NCBI GenBank assembly: GCA_027531145.1
Contig: JAPZRF010000022.1
Location: 1 to 64,000 of the forward strand
Source: Brevundimonas sp.
Lineage (GTDB): Bacteria; Pseudomonadota; Alphaproteobacteria; Caulobacterales; Caulobacteraceae
DNA: 64,000 nucleotides
Direction: 5' to 3'
The first letter of the stretch is position 1, and each line of letters begins with the position of its first letter. The notes under the pieces were generated by a model. That model was not told where the DNA came from. It saw only the letters and a program-made list of their open reading frames with translations, and ran no database searches. A program made the position numbers and the translations under genes. Shown in pieces: positions 16,295 through 24,217 of the stretch.

Positions 16295-16390
16295 GTCTTT
16301 TCTGGTTCCCTCGGCGCGACGCCAGCGACGATCGTGGAAGTCCCGGCGGCAGGGCCGGCGCGACCGTCGCGGATCACGAGTCTCGACGCT

Positions 16391-18850
16391 TTAGCGTGTA
16401 GCGCCAAAAGTGGCGAGGGTTAGGCGCACATAGGCACCCTCGGATGGCCCCGACGGTCGTACCCGGGTGTTGTCCTTGCGGTAGCCGATCTCGAACCGCA
16501 CGCAGCCGTCATCGTACAGCAGGCCAATCTCGGAGCGGGTGAACAGGTCGCGCTGGACGTCGTAGATGCCCGCGCCGGCCACGCCCCAGGGCCCCCTCAG
16601 GAACTGCTGTCCCGAGGCCTGGACGAACTCGTAGTTCTGGCGCGCCTCGGCCACGGTTGGCCGGGCCGGCGGATCGAAGGGGTTGGTGCGGTCCACCAGG
16701 TAGATGACGCTGGCCAGGTTGCGGGCACCCCAGCGGGCGTCGACGACGGCCTCGGCGCGGCGGATCTCGCCGGAGTCATCGACGGTGGCGTGGGCCCAGC
16801 CGCGCACGGCGTCGGCCGGCTCGAACTCGGCCTGCACCACCCAGTCCGAAGCCTCGTCGGCGAGACCGGTCGGGTCATGGAGCTGCGTCGCCGTCGGGGC
16901 TGCGGGATCGGCGGCGATGACCCTGAAGGCGGTCTGGCGATCGTCGCGCAGGCTTCGGCCGATGAACAACGAGGCGCTGCGGCCGTCGCCCAGGTCCCCG
17001 GTCGCCTGCAGGCCGACGGTCAGGCGCGCGCCGCCTTCCAGCAGGTCATGCCCGGCGAAGCGGTCGATACGAAACAGGCCGGACGCGTCAAGCTCGAGGG
17101 TCTGGGCGTCCTCAACCGGGATGCGTGGGTCCAGCTCGGGATCGTTCGAGATCGACAGCTGGGCCATTGGCTCCAGGATCACGTCCGCGCCCGAGGCGAA
17201 GCGGCGGATCAGCGGATAACTGAGGTCCACGCCGACAGTGGTACGATAGCGCGACAGCTGAGCCCCGCGCTCCGCGGCCCCGGCCAGGGGTGCCGGCAGG
17301 TCGCCAAGGTCATAGAGATCGGCGCGCAGGTCGACGAAGGGCTCGATGCGCGCGCCGCCGGTGATGATGACCCGGCGCCAGTCCAACCGACCGGCCAGGC
17401 GCCGGCTATCGACGCCGGAAGCGCCCGCGGGCAGGGCCGCCGTCTCGGGCCGCAGCACCGGTGCCCCGACGTAGACGTCCCGATAGAGGGCTGCCGCCGA
17501 GGCCTGCAGCCGCAGACGCCCGCCCAGCACCGGCCCGGCCGGCTCCCACCGACCCTCGACCAGCGGCCCGACCAACGGCAGGGCACCGTCGTCCTCGAAC
17601 TCGTTGAGCGCCGGGGTCTCGTTGCCGAAGGCGTCGGCTCCGAAGGCGCGCACGCGCAGGGACTGCAGGGCGAAGGCGGCGACCGACAGATAGCTGCGCT
17701 CGGTCTGGCGCTCGGCGTAGAGTTGGCTGATCAGCCGCCGCTGGTCGCCGTAGTAGAGGCCGTTGTCCTGATAGGGCGTCTCGATATCGTAGCGGTCGAA
17801 CAGGGTCTTGTCCGAGGTCCGCTCCGCGGTGAAGCCCCAGCGCCAGGGCCCATCGGGGTCGAACGCCCCGTACGCCAGGAGGTAGCTGCGGTTGTCCTGC
17901 GGGCCGAAGCGGACGTCGCGCTCGATGCGGCCATCGCCGTCGAGGTCGAAATCGCCGAAGTTGCGTTCGTAGGTGTAGCCGCCGCGGGCGACCACGACAC
18001 CGTCGGCAAAGCGCCGCCGCCACTGCAGGTTCAACAGGGGCGCGATCTCGCTGTTGATCTGGGGGCTGATGAGCCAGTCCTCGGACGGCGACACCACGAA
18101 GAGATAGGGTGTCTCGACCGACAGGCCGCGGCCGCCGCGATCGTAGTTGATCGACGGCGTCAGGAAGCCGGAGGCGCGCTCCACCGTCGGATCGGGGTGG
18201 GCGAATACCGGCAGCCAGAACACCGGCACGTCCTTCACCCGGAACACGGCGTTGCGGTAGACGATCGCCCGCCGCACCTCGTCCTGGACGACCTGCTCGG
18301 CCGAGACCGAGATGACTGGCATGGCGACCTTGCCCTCGCCGGCGCACAGGGGACAGGGGCTGAACAGGGCATAGCTGAGCTCGTTGACGGTGGGCGAGCG
18401 ACGCACGGCGGTGGCGGCCATGAGACTGGCCCCGTTGGCCAGCCGGGTGGCGAAATCGACCGCCACGCCGGCCTGCAGGCCACCCTCCAGTTCGACGCGG
18501 CTGGCATAGACGGCCGCGCCGTCGGAGTCGATCAGCTCGACCTCGCCCTCGGCGCTGCCGAGGCCACTGGCCGGGTCGTAGGTCAGGCTGCGGGCGCGCA
18601 GGGTGCGGCCGTCGACGCGCAGGAGCGCCCGCTCGACATCGCCGGCGGCGATGATGGCACCGCTGGCGTCACGACCGCCGTGGTCGGCGTCCAGATAGAT
18701 CGCTCCGGGCGGCAGGCCGTCCGGTCCGGCGGCGGGCGTCGGCGGCCCTGGCGACTGGGCCAGCGCCGGGGCGGCGAGGGCCAGCGCCGCCGCGCCCGAG
18801 GCGAGCGCGCGCTTCAGGCCGTATCCCGCTGGTGAACCCGAAAGCCTCAT
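16391..18850 (-). CDS. lptD: LPS-assembly protein LptD
   Basis: Outer-membrane beta-barrel that inserts lipopolysaccharide into the outer leaflet. 819 aa with a signal peptide ending ALAAPALAQ. An N-terminal periplasmic OstA-like beta-jellyroll follows (about 45-170; AIYLDADHGGRD, DPASGLGSAEGEVELIDSD). The FSPCPLCAGEG cysteine pair is typical of alphaproteobacterial LptD. The rest is the large barrel domain (DVPVFWLPVFAHPDPTVERA onward) with repeated aromatic beta-strands, ending RLTLATFGATR. Flanked by lptG upstream and surA, its chaperone, downstream on the same strand. Confidence 0.95.
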   Translation of the reverse strand: MRLSGSPAGYGLKRALASGAAALALAAPALAQSPGPPTPAAGPDGLPPGAIYLDADHGGRDASGAIIAAGDVERALLRVDGRTLRARSLTYDPASGLGSAEGEVELIDSDGAAVYASRVELEGGLQAGVAVDFATRLANGASLMAATAVRRSPTVNELSYALFSPCPLCAGEGKVAMPVISVSAEQVVQDEVRRAIVYRNAVFRVKDVPVFWLPVFAHPDPTVERASGFLTPSINYDRGGRGLSVETPYLFVVSPSEDWLISPQINSEIAPLLNLQWRRRFADGVVVARGGYTYERNFGDFDLDGDGRIERDVRFGPQDNRSYLLAYGAFDPDGPWRWGFTAERTSDKTLFDRYDIETPYQDNGLYYGDQRRLISQLYAERQTERSYLSVAAFALQSLRVRAFGADAFGNETPALNEFEDDGALPLVGPLVEGRWEPAGPVLGGRLRLQASAAALYRDVYVGAPVLRPETAALPAGASGVDSRRLAGRLDWRRVIITGGARIEPFVDLRADLYDLGDLPAPLAGAAERGAQLSRYRTTVGVDLSYPLIRRFASGADVILEPMAQLSISNDPELDPRIPVEDAQTLELDASGLFRIDRFAGHDLLEGGARLTVGLQATGDLGDGRSASLFIGRSLRDDRQTAFRVIAADPAAPTATQLHDPTGLADEASDWVVQAEFEPADAVRGWAHATVDDSGEIRRAEAVVDARWGARNLASVIYLVDRTNPFDPPARPTVAEARQNYEFVQASGQQFLRGPWGVAGAGIYDVQRDLFTRSEIGLLYDDGCVRFEIGYRKDNTRVRPSGPSEGAYVRLTLATFGATR

Positions 18851-18881
18851 GGCACCTTCCGTCCTGTCAGGCGGACAGCCC

Positions 18882-19994
18882 CTAGCCGTCTTCGGTATAG
18901 ATCAGCAAGGTGCTCGCCGCGAGGGCCGCAAGTGCCGGCGGTAGCCAGGCGGCCACGAATGGCGGCACCACCTCGGCCGCGCCGAGCGCCTGCGAAAACT
19001 GGTTGAGGAAGAAGAAGCCGAAGCCGAGCACCACCGCGGCGGCGCTCATCCGGGCCAGGTCGCCGAGCCGCATCAGGCGCAAGGAGAAGGCGGCGGCGAG
19101 CACCGCCATGGCCGCGAAGGTGAGGGGCAACGAAAGTTGCTGGTGCAGGCGGAGCCGGTAGGCGGTCGAGGAGAAGCCGGCCTGCTCGATGCGCTGGATC
19201 TGTCGCCACAGGGACCAGAACGGCGTGGACTGCGGGCGGGCGAACCGTTCGAACGCCTCCTCGTCAGCCAGGGACGAGGGCAGGTCGAGCGTCTGGTAGC
19301 TCACGGCACGCTGCCCGACCTGGGCACCGACGGCGTCGACCAGCCGCCAGCGACCGGCCGACAGGGTCGCGGAGGCCGCATCGATTCGCTCGGAGAAGGC
19401 TCGGGTGCCGTCGGAGCCGACCGTGTAGATGAAGAAGGCCACGTCCAGCAGCCGGCCGGCGGTGCGATCCTGTCCCGCGGCGCGAATGATCACCTGGCGA
19501 CCATTGTCACCCTCGCGCAGCCAAACGGCCTCCTGCCGCTCGCCCGGGGTCGAGCCGCTCAGGCGCGTCCTTTCCCGCTGCCACAGGCCGTCGGCGGAGG
19601 CGGCCATCGGGCCGAGCGCCGTCACGGTGAGGAGGCCGATGACGAAGGCCAGCGCCGCCGAAGGCAGCACGAAGCGCCAGGCCGAGACGCCCGAGGCGCG
19701 CATGGCGATCAGTTCACTGCGCCGGTTGAGCTCAATGTAGGCCCCGAGCGTGCCGAACAGGAAGACGAACGGCAACAGCTGCAGGATCACCGCCGGCGAT
19801 TTTACCAACATCAGGCCGAAGATGCGCAGGCCGGATAGCTCCGCGTCGTCGCCGACGCCGCGGCTGATCTCGACGTAGTCGATCAGCATGATAAGTCCGC
19901 CGATGACGGCAAGGGCCAATCCGAGCGCCCTCAGGGTCTGCAACAGTACATAGCGTTCGATGCGGCCTGGCCGCCAGCGGAGCAGGGCCGTCAT
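18882..19994 (-). CDS. lptG: LPS export ABC transporter permease LptG
   Basis: Inner-membrane permease of the LptB2FGC machine that extracts LPS and feeds the periplasmic bridge. 370 aa from the ATG at 19994 (MTALLRWRPGRIERYVLLQT); the frame is open further upstream, but that part overlaps lptF and is not LptG-like. Seen: three N-terminal TM helices, the YIELNRRSELIAMRASGVS coupling region of the YjgP/YjgQ family, a periplasmic jellyroll and three C-terminal TM helices (LPLTFAAMAVLAAAFSLRL). Overlaps lptF by 4 nt and precedes lptD by 31 nt. Confidence 0.94.
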   Translation of the reverse strand: MTALLRWRPGRIERYVLLQTLRALGLALAVIGGLIMLIDYVEISRGVGDDAELSGLRIFGLMLVKSPAVILQLLPFVFLFGTLGAYIELNRRSELIAMRASGVSAWRFVLPSAALAFVIGLLTVTALGPMAASADGLWQRERTRLSGSTPGERQEAVWLREGDNGRQVIIRAAGQDRTAGRLLDVAFFIYTVGSDGTRAFSERIDAASATLSAGRWRLVDAVGAQVGQRAVSYQTLDLPSSLADEEAFERFARPQSTPFWSLWRQIQRIEQAGFSSTAYRLRLHQQLSLPLTFAAMAVLAAAFSLRLMRLGDLARMSAAAVVLGFGFFFLNQFSQALGAAEVVPPFVAAWLPPALAALAASTLLIYTEDG

Positions 19995-21130
19995 GCCGGG
20001 GCGCGCCCCGCGGGCAGCAGCTTGCGACGCCAGGAAGTGTAAGCCCGCCGCGGCTTCAGCTCGAGGAACAGCGCCCGGGTGGCCAGCAGGGCCACACCCG
20101 CGGGCAGCAGATACTGGAGCAGGTTCAGCCAGGGGTTCCACGTGGCGGCGGCGACGAGGCCGTAACCGGCGACGCGCACAACCAGGAAGGCCCCGGCCGC
20201 GCGGGCGATGCGCAGGCCATAGCCGGTGCGGCTGAAGGCACCGCCCAGAATGGCCCACAGGGCGAGGCTCATGGCCGTGAAGCTGTAGAGCGGCGAGGCG
20301 AGACGCGCATGCCCCTCTGCCGCAAGCTCGGGGCGGGGCCCCACGGTCCGGACCAGATCCGGCGTGGGCCAAAGCAGCTGGGTCAGCCAAAGGTCGGACG
20401 GCCTGTACCGCACGGTCTGCGATTCCGGCACATAGGGCGACAGGTCGAACGGCAGCCGGTCGAAGGACAGCAAGGTCAGAACGCCGTCCGGGGAGTAGCG
20501 CTGCATCGAGCCGCCGATCAGGGTGAGGATAGGCGCGCCGTCGACCCGCGAGAACCGCGCCTCCTGGGCGTCCCAGGTGGTCACGTTGTCCCCGCGCTGA
20601 AGGTAGATGAAGAGGTTCTTGAGCAGGCCGTTCTGCTCGATCTGCTGGGCATAGACCGTCAGACCGTCCGGCCCCTGGACGAAGCGGCCCTCCTCCACCA
20701 ACAGGGCGGCAAGGTCGCTGCGGATCGAAAAGACGGTGTCCCGGGCCTCGCGCTGTGCCCAAGGTTGCAGCCAGACATTGCTAAGCAGGCCAATGCCAGC
20801 GGCAATGGCGGCGATGCTCAGCGCCGGCCGCAACGCTTGCCAGCGGGTCAACCCCCCGGCGAAGGCGGCGGTCAGCTCCTGCTCGCGCTGCAGCCGGGTC
20901 AGGGCGGTCAGGGCACCGACCAGCAAGGCGATCGGCAGGATCACCGAGATCAGCTCCGGCAGAGCCAGCAGTGTCAGCTTCAGCATCACCACGAGGCTCT
21001 GGCCGCGCTCGACGATGATCTCAAGCCGCTCAAGGCTCTGGCTGAGCAGGGCGATGGCCGCCAGCGAGCCGGCCGCGGCCACCGTGGGCAGCGTCAGCTG
21101 GCGCAGAAGGTATCGCTGGAGGAGCTTCAT
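19991..21130 (-). CDS. lptF: LPS export ABC transporter permease LptF
   Basis: Second YjgP/YjgQ-family permease of the LPS transporter, partner of LptG. 379 aa. Seen: MKLLQRYLLRQLTLPTVAAA, the LTRLQREQELTAAFAGGLTRW coupling motif, a periplasmic beta-rich domain with LTVYAQQIEQNGLLKNLFIY, and C-terminal TM helices ending in a basic tail. First gene of the operon lptF-lptG-lptD-surA-pdxA-rsmA; divergent from pepA with a 157-nt shared upstream region. Confidence 0.94.
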   Translation of the reverse strand: MKLLQRYLLRQLTLPTVAAAGSLAAIALLSQSLERLEIIVERGQSLVVMLKLTLLALPELISVILPIALLVGALTALTRLQREQELTAAFAGGLTRWQALRPALSIAAIAAGIGLLSNVWLQPWAQREARDTVFSIRSDLAALLVEEGRFVQGPDGLTVYAQQIEQNGLLKNLFIYLQRGDNVTTWDAQEARFSRVDGAPILTLIGGSMQRYSPDGVLTLLSFDRLPFDLSPYVPESQTVRYRPSDLWLTQLLWPTPDLVRTVGPRPELAAEGHARLASPLYSFTAMSLALWAILGGAFSRTGYGLRIARAAGAFLVVRVAGYGLVAAATWNPWLNLLQYLLPAGVALLATRALFLELKPRRAYTSWRRKLLPAGRAPA

Positions 21131-21201
21131 GCAGGAGGCGAAATGACGCTACGGAATACGCAGGCCCAAGAGGTTGCGATGGCGGGCGGACCGGCGCATG
21201 T

Positions 21202-21211
21202 AACACGTGTT
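21202..21211. promoter_or_regulatory. 10-bp perfect palindrome between lptF and pepA
   Basis: AACACGTGTT reads the same on both strands and lies in the divergent promoter region of lptF and pepA. It could be an operator for a dimeric regulator. No further support is visible. Confidence 0.25.
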
Positions 21212-21287
21212 CCAGCGTCCCGCGACAGCCCGGGATCCGGATATCGAGTCCACAATAGTGCCCGGCGAGCCCGGGTTGGAGTGTCCG

Positions 21288-22763
21288 TTGATCACTATCG
21301 AGTTTGCTGCCGACGCCGGTCCCGCCGACATCCTCGCCCTGCTGGTGCATGATGGTGAAGTCTTCAAAGGTCCGGCCGCGACCGTGGACGCCGCCGCGGG
21401 TGGGGCCCTCGCCCGGGCCCTGTCTTCGAGCCGTTTCACTGGCGGAGCGCGCTCGACCCTGTCGGTGCTCGCGGCCCCCGGGGTCGCGGCGGGCCACGTC
21501 CTGCTCACCGGTGCCGGGGCGGCGGACAAGTTCGACGATCTCGCGCTCGAGACAGCGGCCGGTCAGGCGTATCAGGCGGTCAAGACCTCGGGCGGCGCGG
21601 TGCTGGCCATCGACCTGTCGCACCTCGGCCCGTCGCAGGCCGCGCGCGCCGGATTTGCGATCCAGCTCGCCGCCTATCGCTTCGACAGGTATCTGACCAG
21701 GCAGAAGCCCGAAAAACTGCCGTCGGTGAAGACGGTGCGCATCGTCACCGGCGATGTGGAGGCCGCGCGCGCCGCCTATGCGCCGATGCAGGCCGTGGCC
21801 GAGGCGGTGCACTTCGCGCGTGATCTGGTCGCCGAGCCGGCCAATGTCCTGTACCCGGCCGAATTCGCCCGCCGGGTCAAGGCACTGGAGCCATTGGGGC
21901 TCAAGGTCGAGATCCTCGGCGAGGCCGAGATGGATAAGCTGGGCATGCGCCTGCTGCTCGGCGTCGGCCAGGGCAGCGTGCGCGAGAGCCAGCTGGCGGT
22001 GATGCGCTGGGACGGCGGCACGGCGGGCGAGGCCCCGCTCGCCTTCGTCGGCAAGGGCGTCTGCTTCGATACCGGCGGCATCTCTATCAAGCCGGCCCAG
22101 GGCATGGAGGACATGATCTGGGACATGGGCGGTGCCGCCGCGGTCGCCGGCCTGATGCACGCCCTGGCCGGGCGCAAGGCCAAGGTCAACGCTGTCGGTG
22201 TGCTCGGGCTCGTCGAGAACATGCCTGACGGCAACGCCCAGCGCCCGGGCGACATCGTCGTCTCCATGTCGGGCCAGACGGTCGAGGTGATCAACACCGA
22301 CGCCGAGGGCCGCCTCGTGCTGGGCGACGCCCTCTGGTACACCCAGGAGCGCTTCAAGCCGAAGTTCATGGTCGATCTGGCGACCCTGACCGGGGCCATG
22401 ATCATCTCGCTCGGCCTCGACTACGCCGGCCTGTTCTCCAACAGTGACGAGCTGGCCGACAACATCCTCGCCGCCTCTTCGAAGGTCGGCGAGAACGTCT
22501 GGCGCATGCCGATGCCGGCCCAGTACGACAAGATCATGGACTCGAAGCAGGCCGACATGCGCAACTCGGCTGGTCGCGACGGTGGGTCGATCACCGCGGC
22601 CCTGTTCCTGCAGCGCTTCACCAACGGCGTGCCGTGGGCCCACCTCGACATCGCCCCGACCGCCTGGGTCAAGGACAGCCAGCGGCCGACGGTGCCTGAC
22701 GGGGCGGTGGGCTGGGGCGTACGCCTGCTCGACCGCATGGTGCAGGATGCCTACGAGGACTGA
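21288..22763 (+). CDS. pepA: Leucyl aminopeptidase (M17, cytosol aminopeptidase)
   Basis: Two-metal M17 exopeptidase removing N-terminal residues; hexameric and cytosolic. 491 aa from a TTG at 21288, chosen because GGAG lies 6 nt upstream (21278-21281) and the protein then begins with the usual ITIEFAADAG beta-strand. A longer frame from 21207 lacks support. Family signatures: FVGKGVCFDTGGISIKP (metal and catalytic Lys/Asp), MEDMIWDMGGAAAV, the M17 signature NTDAEGRLVL, LATLTGAM, and KQADMRNSAGRDGGSITAA. The last fits other alphaproteobacterial PepA. Followed by a short GC hairpin and holC. Confidence 0.95.
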   Translation: MITIEFAADAGPADILALLVHDGEVFKGPAATVDAAAGGALARALSSSRFTGGARSTLSVLAAPGVAAGHVLLTGAGAADKFDDLALETAAGQAYQAVKTSGGAVLAIDLSHLGPSQAARAGFAIQLAAYRFDRYLTRQKPEKLPSVKTVRIVTGDVEAARAAYAPMQAVAEAVHFARDLVAEPANVLYPAEFARRVKALEPLGLKVEILGEAEMDKLGMRLLLGVGQGSVRESQLAVMRWDGGTAGEAPLAFVGKGVCFDTGGISIKPAQGMEDMIWDMGGAAAVAGLMHALAGRKAKVNAVGVLGLVENMPDGNAQRPGDIVVSMSGQTVEVINTDAEGRLVLGDALWYTQERFKPKFMVDLATLTGAMIISLGLDYAGLFSNSDELADNILAASSKVGENVWRMPMPAQYDKIMDSKQADMRNSAGRDGGSITAALFLQRFTNGVPWAHLDIAPTAWVKDSQRPTVPDGAVGWGVRLLDRMVQDAYED

Positions 22764-22790
22764 GGCTGCGGAGGTGCCGTTTCGAATTCC

Positions 22791-22808
22791 TTCCCCCCTT
22801 GAGGGGAA
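22791..22808. repeat. Short REP-like hairpin after pepA
   Basis: TTCCCC-CCTTGA-GGGGAA, a shortened form of the CCCTTCCCCC-n-GGGGGAAGGG element seen elsewhere. It may help end the pepA message, although no T-run follows. Confidence 0.5.
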
Positions 22809-22845
22809 AGCTGGCGTCCGCCGTCGGGGCTGATACGCTTGCGCC

Positions 22846-23304
22846 ATGACCGCTGCCGTTTGCGAAATCTGGTTCTACCACCTTGAGCGGTCGTCCCTCG
22901 ATGAGGTGCTGCCGGGACTGCTTGAGAAGACCCTCGGGCGCGGCTGGCGGGCGCTGGTCAAGGGACCGGCCGGGCGGCTGGAGCAGATCGATCCCCTGCT
23001 CTGGACCTGGCGGGACGAAAGCTTTCTCGCCCACGGCCGGGCCGATGAACTCCACGCCGATCGCCAGCCGATCCTGTTGAGCGAAACCGGCGAGAACCTG
23101 AATGGCGCTCAGGCGCTGTTCATTCTTGACGGGGCAGAACCGGGCGAGACGCAGGAGTACGAGCGGTGCTTCATCATCTTCGACGGACAGGACGAGACGG
23201 CGCTGACGGCCGCGCGGGCGCGCTGGCGCGAGATGAAGGCGGCCGGGGCGACCCTGGCTTACTGGAAGCAGTCGCCGGAAGGGCGCTGGGAAAAGGCGGC
23301 CTGA
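22846..23304 (+). CDS. holC: DNA polymerase III chi subunit
   Basis: Accessory clamp-loader subunit that links the Pol III holoenzyme to SSB. 152 aa, the normal length for the alphaproteobacterial form. Seen: EIWFYHLERSSLDEVLPGLL, LVKGPAGRLEQIDPLLWTW, ESFLAHGRAD, RQPILLSETGENLNGAQALF and ERCFIIFDGQDE, the typical HolC blocks. It is often found downstream of pepA, as here. Its 3' end overlaps the possible non-canonical start of the next gene. Confidence 0.93.
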   Translation: MTAAVCEIWFYHLERSSLDEVLPGLLEKTLGRGWRALVKGPAGRLEQIDPLLWTWRDESFLAHGRADELHADRQPILLSETGENLNGAQALFILDGAEPGETQEYERCFIIFDGQDETALTAARARWREMKAAGATLAYWKQSPEGRWEKAA

Positions 23305-23642
23305 TCGGGCTGCTGACGGCAGGTCTCGCGGCCTGCGGCGGCGGAGCGACCGGCCCGGCACCCACGGCAGCCACCGGCCCGGTGCCGGAGATCGTGGCCG
23401 AGGCGGCAGCCCGGCCTGCAGCAGGCTCGCGCCTGCCGACGCTCGACGCCGATATCTGCCGCGCCGGCGAGCTGCAGTGGCTGGTGGGGCGGCCGCGCAC
23501 CGACATTCCGGTGCCGGTGGATGTCGTCAACCGCCGGGTCACCTGCACCACCTGCCCGGTGACCGAGGACTATTCACCCTACCGGCTGAACATCTTCTAC
23601 GACCAGCAGACCGGCCGCGTCACCGAGGTGCGCTGTGGCTGA
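23286..23642 (+). CDS. Lipoprotein with I78-type peptidase-inhibitor domain (copy 1), start uncertain
   Basis: About 118 aa. The LTAGLAAC lipobox is followed by an Ala/Pro linker and a C-terminal domain reading LVGRPRTDIPV, VTCTTCPVTEDYSPYRLNIF and GRVTEVRCG. This matches the small I78 family of secreted peptidase inhibitors (VTMDYRPDRLN core), with an extra CTTC pair. No ATG, GTG or TTG lies in frame close to the signal peptide. Candidate starts are CTG at 23286 (Lys in the n-region, GGAAGG just upstream) and CTG at 23301, whose TG overlaps the holC stop (CTGA). A GTG at 23166 would add an implausible 40 residues. Tandem paralogue of the next gene. Confidence 0.62.
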   Translation: MGKGGLIGLLTAGLAACGGGATGPAPTAATGPVPEIVAEAAARPAAGSRLPTLDADICRAGELQWLVGRPRTDIPVPVDVVNRRVTCTTCPVTEDYSPYRLNIFYDQQTGRVTEVRCG

Positions 23643-23655
23643 GGAGGGTTTCCCC

Positions 23656-23955
23656 ATGCGTCTGACCGGGCTCGCCGCCGCCGGCATCGTCCTCGCCCTC
23701 GCCGCCTGCGCGCCGACGTCGGCACCGCCCGGTGAGATCATCCATGACGCCGGCGGCGACGCCAGCCAGTGCCAGCCGGTGCGGTATGTCCATCTTGTCG
23801 GCCGGCCGCGAAGCGAGATCCCGCCGACGCCGGCGGGTGCGACCTGGCGCGTCACCTGCACCACCTGTCCGGTGACGATGGACTACAATCCGGGTCGGCT
23901 GAACATCCTTTACGACCGGGATACCGGCGTGGTGCGCGAGGTGAAGTGCGGCTGA
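23656..23955 (+). CDS. Lipoprotein with I78-type peptidase-inhibitor domain (copy 2)
   Basis: 99-aa lipoprotein with a strong Shine-Dalgarno (GAGGAGGG, 23641-23648) before its ATG and a clean lipobox (VLALAAC). The mature part contains YVHLVGRPRSEIPPTP, TWRVTCTTCPVTMDYNPGR and TGVVREVKCG, close to copy 1 and to the I78 inhibitor family. Such proteins block serine proteases at the cell surface or in the periplasm; the target here is unknown. It is separated from copy 1 by 13 nt and converges on the DUF2164 gene. Confidence 0.85.
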   Translation: MRLTGLAAAGIVLALAACAPTSAPPGEIIHDAGGDASQCQPVRYVHLVGRPRSEIPPTPAGATWRVTCTTCPVTMDYNPGRLNILYDRDTGVVREVKCG

Positions 23956-23958
23956 GGC

Positions 23959-24210
23959 TCAGCGCCCGCCGCCCTTCTTCTCCAGGCCGTAGATCGCCTC
24001 GTTGACGTCCTCGATGCGGGCGGCCAGCACGGCCTGGGCGTCGTAGAGGCCGCGGTTGTAGAAGACCGGGCCGACCTCGCGGGCGATGAAGTCGAGCAGC
24101 ATCTCGGCGGGCAGCCGGCCGAGGTCCTGCTCCAGCTCGTCCCGGAACCAACCCTGCAGGCGGGACACGGCCAGGGCAGTTTCCTCACGGCTCAGCCGGA
24201 TCTCGCTCAT
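23959..24210 (-). CDS. DUF2164 family protein
   Basis: 83-aa cytosolic protein, start MSEIRLSREETALAVSRLQG. Typical DUF2164 features are the WFRDELEQDLGRLPAEMLLDF block and IAREVGPVFYNRGLYDAQ. The function of the family is not established. It begins 7 nt after the ABC-F stop on the same strand and is probably co-transcribed with it. Confidence 0.85.
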   Translation of the reverse strand: MSEIRLSREETALAVSRLQGWFRDELEQDLGRLPAEMLLDFIAREVGPVFYNRGLYDAQAVLAARIEDVNEAIYGLEKKGGGR

Positions 24211-24217
24211 GTCGTCC

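Noticed and set aside
16790..18835. Very long open frame on the plus strand opposite lptD
   Set aside because: Composition follows the codon pattern of lptD on the other strand (His/Asp/Gly/Arg-rich), with no domain and no ribosome-binding site. It is a GC-driven antisense frame.
19995..20762. 5' extension of the lptG frame
   Set aside because: The extension overlaps lptF in another frame and lacks membrane or LptG features. The ATG at 19994 gives the canonical LptG start.
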